Positions 1-6,168 of a stretch of 7,559 nucleotides of DNA are shown here, in pieces (position 1 is the first letter of the stretch; each line of letters opens with the position of its first letter). The DNA is from Clostridia bacterium (lineage in GTDB: Bacteria > Bacillota > Clostridia > Oscillospirales > CAG-272). Both the position numbers and the translations under genes were made by a program. The notes under the pieces were generated by a model that saw only the letters and a program-made list of their open reading frames with translations, had not been told where the DNA came from and did not search any database. The stretch covers positions 1 through 7,559 of the forward strand of contig JAFTMP010000175.1 in the NCBI GenBank assembly GCA_017452335.1, given 5' to 3'.

Positions 1-132
1 AAGTATATCGTGGATAGCAAGCATCTTTGGGAAAAAGGACTTGAAAGTGTACGCTATACCACTATTGGCAGTGTGATCGGCACCCACGCAGGTCCCGGTG
101 CTGTGGCTGTGGCATTTTTTAAAAACGAATGA
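1..132 (+). CDS. DegV family fatty-acid-binding protein, C-terminal end only
   Basis: The first 43 codons of the window are open in frame 1 and end at a TGA at 130-132. The translation ends YTTIGSVIGTHAGPGAVAVA followed by FFKNE. The segment IGxVIGTHxGPGA is the conserved C-terminal signature of DegV proteins, which bind a fatty acid and in Firmicutes act as FakB subunits, presenting exogenous fatty acids to the kinase FakA. The start and the ligand-binding N-domain lie outside the window, so substrate preference cannot be judged. The stop overlaps an ATG of the next reading frame (ATGA at 129-132), which suggests co-transcription with the oxidoreductase downstream. The family call is firm; which DegV paralogue this is remains open. 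Confidence 0.85.
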   Translation, partial: KYIVDSKHLWEKGLESVRYTTIGSVIGTHAGPGAVAVAFFKNE

Positions 133-140
133 GGTGCGAA

Positions 141-1157
141 ATGAGAAGATATGCAATTTACGGCGCGGGCTCTCTTGGCACTGTGCTGGGCGCTAATATT
201 ACCAAAAACGGCGGGAAGCTTGATCTGATCAACCGCAACAAAGCCCATGTCGAGGCGCTAAAAACCAAGGGTGCTCAAATCACAGGTACTGTGCAAATGA
301 CCGTTCCCGTGACCGCGCTGACACCCGATGAAATGAGCGGCGCTTATGATGTGATCCTTTTGTTAACCAAACAGCTTCACAATAAAGCTGTGGTCTCTTT
401 TTTAAAGGATCATCTTCAAGAGGATGGCGTGATCGTCACCCTTCAAAATGGACTCCCAGAGCCGGAGATCGCAGAGATCGTCGGCACGCACCGCACAATT
501 GGGTGTGTGGTGGAATGGGGCGCGACCTTGGCTTCTCCCGGTGTTTGCGTTTTAACAAGTGATCCCGAAAGTCTTTCCTTCCACATGGGTAAAATGGAAG
601 GGATCAGTGATGAAAAATTTGCAGAGGTGAAGGGGCTTTTAGAGCTGATGTGTCCCGTTCACGAGGAAGAAAACCTCATCGGCGCACGCTGGTCAAAGCT
701 TCTCATCAATGCCACCTTCTCGGGACTTGGCACGGTGGTCGGCGGCGTATTTGGCGATGTTTCGGAAAATAAGGCGGCAAGAAAGGTTGCTATTCGTTGC
801 ATGAAAGAGTGTATTGACGTGGGACATGCGGTCGGTGCTACCTTTGCCCCCGTGCAAGGAAAAAACATTACTGCCCTGTTTTACTATAAAAATGTATTTA
901 AGCGTGCCATTGCAACCGCGCTGATTCCCATTGCCATGAAAAAGCACCGCAACATTGAACCCTCCATGCTGCAGGATCTAAAAAAGAATAAACCCTGCGA
1001 AATTGATGCCATCAATGGTATCGTCTGCACATGGGGCAGAAAAACGGGCGTCGCAACGCCGATCAACGATAAAATCGTTGAGATCATAAAGCAATGTGAA
1101 AGTGGAGCCCTCAAGCCCCAGGCAAGCAACATCGCTTTATTTGACCACTTATTATAA
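141..1157 (+). CDS. Ketopantoate reductase family (ApbA/PanE-like) NADPH-dependent oxidoreductase
   Basis: This 338-residue protein resembles 2-dehydropantoate 2-reductase, which reduces ketopantoate to pantoate with NADPH for pantothenate and CoA synthesis in the cytoplasm. The N-terminus carries a Rossmann dinucleotide motif, GAGSLG at residues 8-13. Further family landmarks are K77 (LLLTKQ), the QNG motif at 102-104, the K186-x3-N190 pair in WSKLLIN (matching Lys176/Asn180 of the E. coli enzyme), and the C-terminal EIDAINGIV segment at 287-295 with E287 in place of the E. coli substrate-binding Glu256. I chose ATG 141 because GAGGTG (131-136) precedes it. An in-frame ATG at 129 would add four residues but has no ribosome binding site. 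At 338 residues it is longer than the roughly 300-residue PanE, and no panB or panC is nearby, so it may be a paralogue acting on another 2-oxo acid. It probably forms an operon with the DegV gene. Confidence 0.85.
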   Translation: MRRYAIYGAGSLGTVLGANITKNGGKLDLINRNKAHVEALKTKGAQITGTVQMTVPVTALTPDEMSGAYDVILLLTKQLHNKAVVSFLKDHLQEDGVIVTLQNGLPEPEIAEIVGTHRTIGCVVEWGATLASPGVCVLTSDPESLSFHMGKMEGISDEKFAEVKGLLELMCPVHEEENLIGARWSKLLINATFSGLGTVVGGVFGDVSENKAARKVAIRCMKECIDVGHAVGATFAPVQGKNITALFYYKNVFKRAIATALIPIAMKKHRNIEPSMLQDLKKNKPCEIDAINGIVCTWGRKTGVATPINDKIVEIIKQCESGALKPQASNIALFDHLL

Positions 1158-1159
1158 TA

Positions 1160-1205
1160 TAAACCCTCCTCCAACCTGCTGTTTGGCAAATTGGAGGAGG
1201 GTTTA
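1160..1205. terminator. Bidirectional rho-independent terminator between convergent genes
   Basis: The arms TAAACCCTCCTCCAA (1160-1174) and TTGGAGGAGGGTTTA (1191-1205) are perfectly complementary over 15 bp around a 16-base loop. The hairpin lies 3 bases after the oxidoreductase stop and 3 bases before the stop of the opposing ClpC-like gene. The A/T ends of the stem provide a short T-rich tail in either direction (GGGTTTATT on +, GGGTTTATATTAT on -). It probably ends transcription of both units. The U-tract is weak on both sides, so efficiency is uncertain. Confidence 0.85.
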
Positions 1206-1207
1206 TT

Positions 1208-3475
1208 CTATGAATAATGACCCGCTTCACAACTTTCGTCTATGAGCAAGGAAGGGCGGTTTTCCGTCATGCACAATAACGTGGCATTGTCGCCTTTACA
1301 AAGACGCTCTTCAAAAATCGCCTGAGAAAGCTCCTTTTGCGCATGGGCGCGCAGTTCCTTTTTTATCTCCCGTGCTCCTGCTTCCCTGTCTGCGCACTTG
1401 CGGGCAAGATAGAAAAGATAACTTTCGTGAACCGTCAAATGATATCCCATCTTCTCCATGCGCTCAGACAAAAGATCACATTCCCGCTTCGCAATTTGAA
1501 GATAAGCCGCGGTATCAAGCTCCTTAAAAATAATGATCTCATCAATGCGATTTAAGAATTCGGAAGAAAAACGGCTTTGTAATTCCTTTTCCAAAAGACG
1601 CCGATCATCACTTTGTGCCTGCTGTCCGGGCATTAGAATTCGTTGTCCCTTAGTGGGTGGATCTGCTGTAAGAATGATTAAGCAATTTGTAAAATCGACC
1701 ACTCTACCCGACGCATCGGTTAAGCGACCTTCGTCAAATACCTGTAAAAGCAGGTGGCATACGTCTCGATGTGCTTTATCTATTTCGTCAAAAAGAATTA
1801 CACTGTAGGGCCTTCTGCGCACCTGCTCGGTAAGCCGTCCTCCCTGCTCATACCCCACGTATCCGGGCGGTGCACCGATCAAGGATGCACCGCTGTGCGC
1901 CTCTGAATACTCCGACATGTCAAATCTGATCAGCGCGCTCTCATCATGAAACAGCGCCCGAGCTATACAGCGTGCCATCTGTGTCTTTCCTGTTCCCGAT
2001 CTTCCTACGAACAAAAAAACACCTATCGGATTTTTCTCGTCCCGAACGCCTAGGCTTGCGCGCTGTAAAGCACCGCTGATCTTTGCTACTGCCTCCTCTT
2101 GCCCAAAAACTTGCTCTGCAAGAAGGGATTGAATTGTTTGCTTCTTTTCGCTGTGCTCACCGTGTATACTGATCGGGATACCTGTTTGTGCAGAAAGAGT
2201 GTTTGCTATATCCTCTTTCGTTAATCTCACCTCTTGTTCCATGAAAGTCTCCCCATTTTTTTGAACGCGCAGTCTTGCTGAGGATTCATCAAGAAGATCC
2301 AGCGCCTTGTCGGGTAAAAAGCGCTCCGGAAGATAGCGCATGGACAGATCCACCGCCGTTTGCAATGCTTCGTCATCAATGACGATTCCATGAAACGCTT
2401 CATAACGAGGCTTTAATCCCTTTAATATCCGTACCGTTTCTGCGGCACTCGGTTCCTCTACAGCAATTTTAGCAAAACGCCGTTCAAGCGCGCTATCCTT
2501 TTCTATATATTTTTTGTATTCATGGTAGGTGGTTGCACCAATCAGACGAATCTCTCCGCGAGACAGTGGCGGCTTTAAAATATTGGCGCCGTCCACCGCC
2601 CCCTCTGCGCCTCCCGCGCCCACCAGTGTGTGGATTTCATCTATAAACAAGATCACTTCGCTATTCTTCGCTTCCTCAATCACCGAGCGAAGCCGCTCTT
2701 CAAAATCTCCTCTGTATCTTGCTCCTGCTACAAGAGCGGAAAGATCAATTGAAAAAATGATTTTGCCGCGCAGAGATTTTGGTACATCCCCCTTAACGAT
2801 CATTGCCGCAATCCCCTCAACGATCGCGGTTTTCCCCACACCCGGATCTCCCACAAGACACGGGTTATTTTTCCCGCGCCGGCATAATACTTGAAGAATT
2901 CTCTGACACTCCTGTTCTCTGCCGATTACCGGATCATGTTGTCCGCTTGCCTCCGTGGCACACAGATTCTTTCCATACCTTGAAAGAGCCGGAAACTCTT
3001 TTTTTGTTTGCTGCGGTTGGATACTCTCTATCGCTCTGGCACAACTGCTGACGTACATTTTGACGTCTTCCCGCAATTCTCCCACAGAAATACCTGCATA
3101 AGATAAAATTCGCACAGCGGCACCGTCATTCTTTTCGATCAGTGCACACAAAATATGTTCTGTTCCAATCGAAGTACTTGCCTGCTCGTTTGCAATTTGA
3201 GCAGAACGCTCCAGTGCTGCCCGCAAAAGAGCGGAAATATCCTCAGCTGTAGCGGTGATCCCAAAGGTATCGGGAGCGCATTTTTGAACCAGCGCATGCA
3301 GTAGTCCATATTCCGCACCCTTCTCCCGCAAGAGCGCCGAGCCCGCAGAGCGCTCTGTAAGAAGTATTCCAAGAAGCATGTGTTCACTGCCCACGTAGCC
3401 ATGTCCAAAGCTATTGGAAATCTCCAACGCACTGTCCAGTGCTTCCTTGGCATAAGGGGTAAATTTGTTTGACAT
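1208..3475 (-). CDS. ClpC-like Hsp100 AAA+ unfoldase, short form without M-domain
   Basis: This 755-residue cytoplasmic protein is a two-ring Clp/Hsp100 ATPase, a class that unfolds proteins by threading them through a hexameric pore. Two Clp_N repeats fill residues 1-145, with E31 (VGSEH) and E106 (IGTEH) at the phosphoarginine-binding positions of B. subtilis ClpC. The first AAA+ module has Walker A GDPGVGKT (209-216), pore loop GARYRG (251-256), Walker B LFIDE (276-280) and arginine finger ALERRF (329-334). The second has Walker A GRSGTGKT (491-498), pore loop GYVG (538-541), Walker B LFDE (561-564), arginine finger R643 and sensor-2 GAR (700-702). Three features are odd. The coiled M-domain that ClpC carries after the first module is absent around residues 400-420. 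The second sensor-1, TSN in ClpC, reads TAD (603-605). The stretch where ClpC has its ClpP-binding VGF loop is about seven residues shorter and has no such tripeptide. The start is ATG 3475 with GGAGGG just upstream. It is the last gene of a probable four-gene operon. The ClpC family is clear; pairing with ClpP is doubtful. Confidence 0.9.
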   Translation of the reverse strand: MSNKFTPYAKEALDSALEISNSFGHGYVGSEHMLLGILLTERSAGSALLREKGAEYGLLHALVQKCAPDTFGITATAEDISALLRAALERSAQIANEQASTSIGTEHILCALIEKNDGAAVRILSYAGISVGELREDVKMYVSSCARAIESIQPQQTKKEFPALSRYGKNLCATEASGQHDPVIGREQECQRILQVLCRRGKNNPCLVGDPGVGKTAIVEGIAAMIVKGDVPKSLRGKIIFSIDLSALVAGARYRGDFEERLRSVIEEAKNSEVILFIDEIHTLVGAGGAEGAVDGANILKPPLSRGEIRLIGATTYHEYKKYIEKDSALERRFAKIAVEEPSAAETVRILKGLKPRYEAFHGIVIDDEALQTAVDLSMRYLPERFLPDKALDLLDESSARLRVQKNGETFMEQEVRLTKEDIANTLSAQTGIPISIHGEHSEKKQTIQSLLAEQVFGQEEAVAKISGALQRASLGVRDEKNPIGVFLFVGRSGTGKTQMARCIARALFHDESALIRFDMSEYSEAHSGASLIGAPPGYVGYEQGGRLTEQVRRRPYSVILFDEIDKAHRDVCHLLLQVFDEGRLTDASGRVVDFTNCLIILTADPPTKGQRILMPGQQAQSDDRRLLEKELQSRFSSEFLNRIDEIIIFKELDTAAYLQIAKRECDLLSERMEKMGYHLTVHESYLFYLARKCADREAGAREIKKELRAHAQKELSQAIFEERLCKGDNATLLCMTENRPSLLIDESCEAGHYS

Positions 3476-3499
3476 GTGCCCTCCGTTTGTCGTTTTCTC

Positions 3500-3508
3500 T
3501 TTATACCA
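3500..3508 (-). promoter_or_regulatory. Possible extended -10 element ahead of the ClpC-like gene
   Basis: In the 54-base gap between the two-repeat gene and the ClpC-like gene, the - strand reads TGGTATAAA, a TGn-extended -10 hexamer 24 bases before the ATG. No convincing -35 is found at 16-18 bases upstream. It might give the ATPase some expression independent of the operon, or be chance in AT-rich spacer. No hairpin that could act as a terminator is seen in this gap. Confidence 0.25.
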
Positions 3509-3529
3509 GTATTTCCTTTTTATTCATTC

Positions 3530-4063
3530 TTATTCTTTATTGATGTTTTTATTATAGGCATCCGCAAGGCTGTTCCAGGTATCTCTGTCCACCTCTCCCG
3601 TAACAGGCAAACGCCAAATCTCCTGGAGGATGCGAATATTTTCCGCTGTCTGCTCATCATAAATACCGCTGGGCGCACGATCAACGAGCGTTGTGTACAC
3701 CAGCAACAGTTCCTCGATCATTGCTTGAATAATATACACCAACGATGCCCGATCCCCACTCGTGACCTTTTGATCGCTCAAGGTATATTCAAAAGGAAAA
3801 ATGGGATTGGTCAGTGCTACTCCTGCTGCCACCTTTCGATAATCGTCCCTAAGGGCGAGCCAAGTAACATAGTCTACCTCCCCCGTTGCTGCCAGTCCCG
3901 AAAGACTTTGAAAAATGCGCACCGCTTCCTTGGTATTCGGTCCATATATCCCATCGGGGACGATCAGCGGTAACGGAAAGCCCGACTGCGCCAAGGTACG
4001 AAGCCACTGTTGGATCTGCAGAACCGCCCGCCGTTTGTCAAGCATCAATTCTTCTTGTGTCAT
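3530..4063 (-). CDS. Two-repeat peptidoglycan-binding-like protein, possible spore envelope protein
   Basis: The 177-residue product consists almost wholly of two copies of a peptidoglycan_binding_1-like fold (residues about 12-74 and 101-170). Each copy has a helix ending in an IQ dipeptide, a DGIYG or SGIYD turn, an AVRIFQ or NIRILQ helix, and a closing TGEVDxxTW segment. That order is typical of the three-helix domain that binds muropeptides in cortex hydrolases such as SleB. No catalytic domain is present and no signal peptide is seen: the N-terminus MTQEELMLDK is charged. ATG 4063 is supported by AAGGAG a few bases upstream. It begins 11 bases after the stop of the SpoIID-like gene, whose C-terminal repeats it resembles, so it probably arose by duplication or splitting. 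A structural or targeting role at the spore or cell wall is inferred; no enzyme activity is expected. Confidence 0.8.
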   Translation of the reverse strand: MTQEELMLDKRRAVLQIQQWLRTLAQSGFPLPLIVPDGIYGPNTKEAVRIFQSLSGLAATGEVDYVTWLALRDDYRKVAAGVALTNPIFPFEYTLSDQKVTSGDRASLVYIIQAMIEELLLVYTTLVDRAPSGIYDEQTAENIRILQEIWRLPVTGEVDRDTWNSLADAYNKNINKE

Positions 4064-4074
4064 GCCCTCTCCTT

Positions 4075-5496
4075 TCAGTTTGCTGCATCTTCTCTAACGG
4101 TATATCCTGGAAATTGATCGTCCGCTCTTGATTCCCCCGCAAGAATGGTATTATATTCATCGGCGATCTTCGCCCAGGTGATCGAATCCACCGACCCATC
4201 AAGCGTCAAGTTAAACAGTGCTTGGATCGCGTAGACTGCATCCCTTGTTTCGTTCCCGAAAATACCATCCACGGCTATAACAGGCACTTCCTCATATACC
4301 CCTGCCAATACATTGATATATTCCTGCAGGTCTCTTACATCCTTTCCGGTACTGCCCACACGCAGGGGGATTCCCGGGAAGGGTCTGGCAATACTCTCGA
4401 AAGAAGAAGGGGGAAGAGAAAGGATGATCCCCCTGTATTCATCGTAAAGCACATTCCAGGTCTCCTCATCCATCACACCGCTGGGTACCAATCCCGCATA
4501 GTTTTGAAAATCCTTCACCTGCTGTACCGTTTCTTCATCATACACCCCTGTAATGGGAATATCGTCATATTCGGTAGTAAAAGCACTGACAAAATTCAGA
4601 TAGTACTGTATAATACTCACGTAAACGCCCCGATCTCCAAAGGAAAGATTCTCAGGAAATTGCAGTGTCACTTCTTCGTAAGTCAAACCCTCGGAGAGCA
4701 GCTCGTTCAGTTTTTTTACCGCATTGAACTTTTCACGCACCTCAAACCAGGTAGCGTCTCCCACAATACCGTCTACCGTTAAGCCGAACACCTTTTGAAA
4801 TTCACGAACAGCGTTTTCTGTTTCTACACCGAAAATACCATCCTCGGGATAGATCTTCGGAATAGAGGGATAGTTTGCCGAAATGCGGTTAAGTCTTCGC
4901 TGAAGAATATATACACTGTTTCCCGAAGAACCCAAACGTAAAAGGGTATCGGGCGCCGTATCCTGCGGCGTGGATATTGAAACATTTGGCACGAATTCAA
5001 GATCCTCCCCATAGTAGTATCGTAGTATTTCAAGAGGGGTAAATCCTTGGTTTGCCAGTTCCACGCTTCCTGTTTGAGAAAGTCCCTGGCAAAGCGTATT
5101 CACCCCATCGCAATATGCAGCAAACAGGGGCGCAACACTTCCCTCCCGTCTGATATAGCTGTTGAAATACTCTTCTGCAATTTTTTCTAAATTTTCATAT
5201 ACACTCCCTCCTTGATCGTACGCTTGATCCATTTGAGGTGTGGCAGTAATATCGAAATTATATCCCCTGCTCCGATAATACTCCGTGTAAACTCGGTTTA
5301 GTGCAAAAGTGATCTGCGCGATCACATTGGCAATCAGTGCACTTTCGGGCCAGGTGGGGTACAACTCGTGAGACGCCACATTCGCGATATAATCAATAAA
5401 TCCCACTTCAATATTTGGAGCCTCCTCATCCTGTGATCCCAGGTGTACCACAATGGTCTCGGGGATGGTGGGCAAAAGTACGGGCGGACTGTTCAA
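4075..5496 (-). CDS. SpoIID-like domain protein with three peptidoglycan-binding-like repeats
   Basis: The product is 473 residues from TTG 5496. Residues about 29-168 resemble SpoIID/LytB, lytic transglycosylases that cut glycan strands during engulfment. VASHELYPTWPESALIA aligns without gaps from E44 to the SpoIID segment running from its catalytic Glu (SEMP) to EALKA. Other matches are a D-x-QAYDQ stretch (about 81-95) and GLSQ-x-G-x4-A-x-QG with EILRYYYG (about 138-163), the usual SpoIID C-terminal signature. Three PG_binding_1-like repeats follow at about 186-257, 284-354 and 378-449, each with a DGIFG-type turn and a late TW pair. I prefer TTG 5496 because AAGGAGAGGAG lies about 7 bases upstream. 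Another in-frame TTG at 5517 would place that ribosome site inside the gene. No signal peptide or membrane segment is visible, unlike SpoIID itself, which is membrane-anchored. It is probably made in the mother cell and placed on the spore. Lytic activity is plausible but unproven. Confidence 0.8.
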   Translation of the reverse strand: MNSPPVLLPTIPETIVVHLGSQDEEAPNIEVGFIDYIANVASHELYPTWPESALIANVIAQITFALNRVYTEYYRSRGYNFDITATPQMDQAYDQGGSVYENLEKIAEEYFNSYIRREGSVAPLFAAYCDGVNTLCQGLSQTGSVELANQGFTPLEILRYYYGEDLEFVPNVSISTPQDTAPDTLLRLGSSGNSVYILQRRLNRISANYPSIPKIYPEDGIFGVETENAVREFQKVFGLTVDGIVGDATWFEVREKFNAVKKLNELLSEGLTYEEVTLQFPENLSFGDRGVYVSIIQYYLNFVSAFTTEYDDIPITGVYDEETVQQVKDFQNYAGLVPSGVMDEETWNVLYDEYRGIILSLPPSSFESIARPFPGIPLRVGSTGKDVRDLQEYINVLAGVYEEVPVIAVDGIFGNETRDAVYAIQALFNLTLDGSVDSITWAKIADEYNTILAGESRADDQFPGYTVREDAAN

Positions 5497-5518
5497 TCCT
5501 TCACTCCTCTCCTTCAAA

Positions 5519-5926
5519 TTACAGCTCTTGCATCATTTCTTCCTGCACCAGTTCTTTGTCGTATTCGGTCAGCGTCTGTCCGGGTCTTGATGGAAGCGGT
5601 GCCATGTTTAAATTTTGCACCGTCTGCACCCCCGGATAGACCTGCACGCCGTGCAGAATCACTGTTTGATAACCCGGTTTGCTTGCCTCAATGGTAAAGC
5701 GCTGTGCGATGGGTTTAAGCTGGGTAGAGCCTTCCTTTACCGTTGCGGGAAGAACAAATTCGGGAGATAGCCCCGATTCATCGGTGTAACCTACGGCGAC
5801 AGTGGTGCTGTTTTCGCCATCTTGCGAAAAAATAGTAACAAGCACGTCGCTAAGCGGAAAGAGTCCATACCCCGACCGCGCCCGAATGACGATGCTTCCT
5901 ATGTTCATATCCTCTTGTGAATTCAA
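5519..5926 (-). CDS. Small carboxypeptidase-regulatory-like beta-domain protein, first gene of the envelope operon
   Basis: The product is 135 residues. Residues about 9-110 alternate short beta strands in the manner of a carboxypeptidase regulatory-like (transthyretin-type) domain: GSIVIRARSG, then an S-DVLVTIFSQDG strand, a YTDESGLSPEFVLP turn, and a late strand pair RFTIEASKPGYQTVIL-HGV. A-x-GYxTV-x-L-x-GV is characteristic of that fold. The tail (about 111-135) is acidic and probably flexible. No signal peptide is present. The start is TTG 5926, preceded by GAGGTG at 5 bases; the internal ATG at 5908 has its purine stretch too close. The gene ends 22 bases before the preferred start of the SpoIID-like gene, and the shared spacing implies one transcript. 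The domain is non-enzymatic, so an adaptor or structural role at the spore or wall is the best guess. The exact function is unknown. Confidence 0.72.
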   Translation of the reverse strand: MNSQEDMNIGSIVIRARSGYGLFPLSDVLVTIFSQDGENSTTVAVGYTDESGLSPEFVLPATVKEGSTQLKPIAQRFTIEASKPGYQTVILHGVQVYPGVQTVQNLNMAPLPSRPGQTLTEYDKELVQEEMMQEL

Positions 5927-5954
5927 AATAACACCTCGCTTTCAATCTTTATTC

Positions 5955-5962
5955 ATTATATG
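5955..5962 (-). promoter_or_regulatory. Candidate -10 element for the four-gene envelope/ClpC operon
   Basis: The - strand reads CATATAAT 28 bases before the TTG start of the first operon gene. It fits the sporulation sigma-E -10 consensus CATACAHT with one mismatch and also contains a perfect sigma-A TATAAT. The match at the -35 position is poor for both factors (GCACTGA at the sigma-E spacing). The promoter lies just after the spoVM terminator, which is the expected place for the operon start. Which sigma factor reads it is unresolved. Confidence 0.4.
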
Positions 5963-6016
5963 CCCCAAATCTGTTTTCAGTGCAGAAGGATCTCTATTTT
6001 AGAAAAACACGCCTAT

Positions 6017-6049
6017 AAAAAGCGAAGAGCCGCTATAAAGCGACTCTTC
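6017..6049 (-). terminator. Rho-independent terminator after spoVM
   Basis: Read on the - strand, GAAGAGTCGCT (6049-6039) pairs with AGCGGCTCTTC (6034-6024) with one internal mismatch and a four-base loop, followed by GCTTTTTAT. The hairpin begins 5 bases after the spoVM stop. It should end transcripts from both rsgA read-through and the spoVM promoter, separating them from the envelope operon. Confidence 0.85.
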
Positions 6050-6054
6050 ATCTT

Positions 6055-6138
6055 TTATACATTTTCCTTTTTGATACCAAACACTTTACGTACGATAGGC
6101 AGAAGCACCTTGGGTGGACGTAAAACCACAATTCTCAT
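6055..6138 (-). CDS. spoVM: SpoVM-like sporulation membrane-curvature peptide (27 residues)
   Basis: This very short gene encodes a 27-residue peptide starting MRIVVLRPPK and ending VFGIKKENV. It aligns without gaps to B. subtilis SpoVM (26 residues), sharing M1, P9, K10, L12, I15, V16, R17 and G21. Pro9 is the residue shown in B. subtilis to be needed for recognising the convex forespore membrane. SpoVM is an amphipathic helix that sits on the outer forespore membrane and anchors SpoIVA, the base of the coat. ATG 6138 has a good ribosome site, GGAG with 7-base spacing. The terminator follows 5 bases after the TAA. The gene directly follows rsgA, which lies a few genes upstream of spoVM in B. 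subtilis, and this independently supports the call. P14, in the middle of the helix where B. subtilis has Gly, is unusual. The main uncertainty is that so short a peptide gives little sequence evidence. Confidence 0.8.
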   Translation of the reverse strand: MRIVVLRPPKVLLPIVRKVFGIKKENV

Positions 6139-6168
6139 ATCACCACTCCGCTCTTTGTTTTCTGCTAT

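Noticed and set aside
129..140. ATG at 129 as start of the oxidoreductase
   Set aside because: It overlaps the DegV stop but has no ribosome site before it. GAGGTG at 131-136 serves ATG 141, and MRRYAIYGAGSLG is the typical family N-terminus.
2529..2894. 121-codon open frame on the + strand, rich in Ser, Pro and Arg
   Set aside because: It is the shadow of the highly conserved first AAA+ module of the ClpC-like gene.
3476..3973. 165-codon open frame on the + strand starting in the gap before the ClpC-like gene
   Set aside because: It is antisense to the two-repeat gene, whose protein shows clear repeats. No ribosome site precedes the + strand ATG.
4222..4782. 186-codon open frame on the + strand
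   Set aside because: It lies antisense to the repeat region of the SpoIID-like gene, has no ribosome binding site or recognisable domain, and its composition follows the opposite strand's codon pattern.
5497..5517. TTG at 5517 as start of the SpoIID-like gene
   Set aside because: It begins one base after the preceding stop codon and would place the AAGGAGAGGAG ribosome site inside the coding region. TTG 5496 is correctly spaced from that site.
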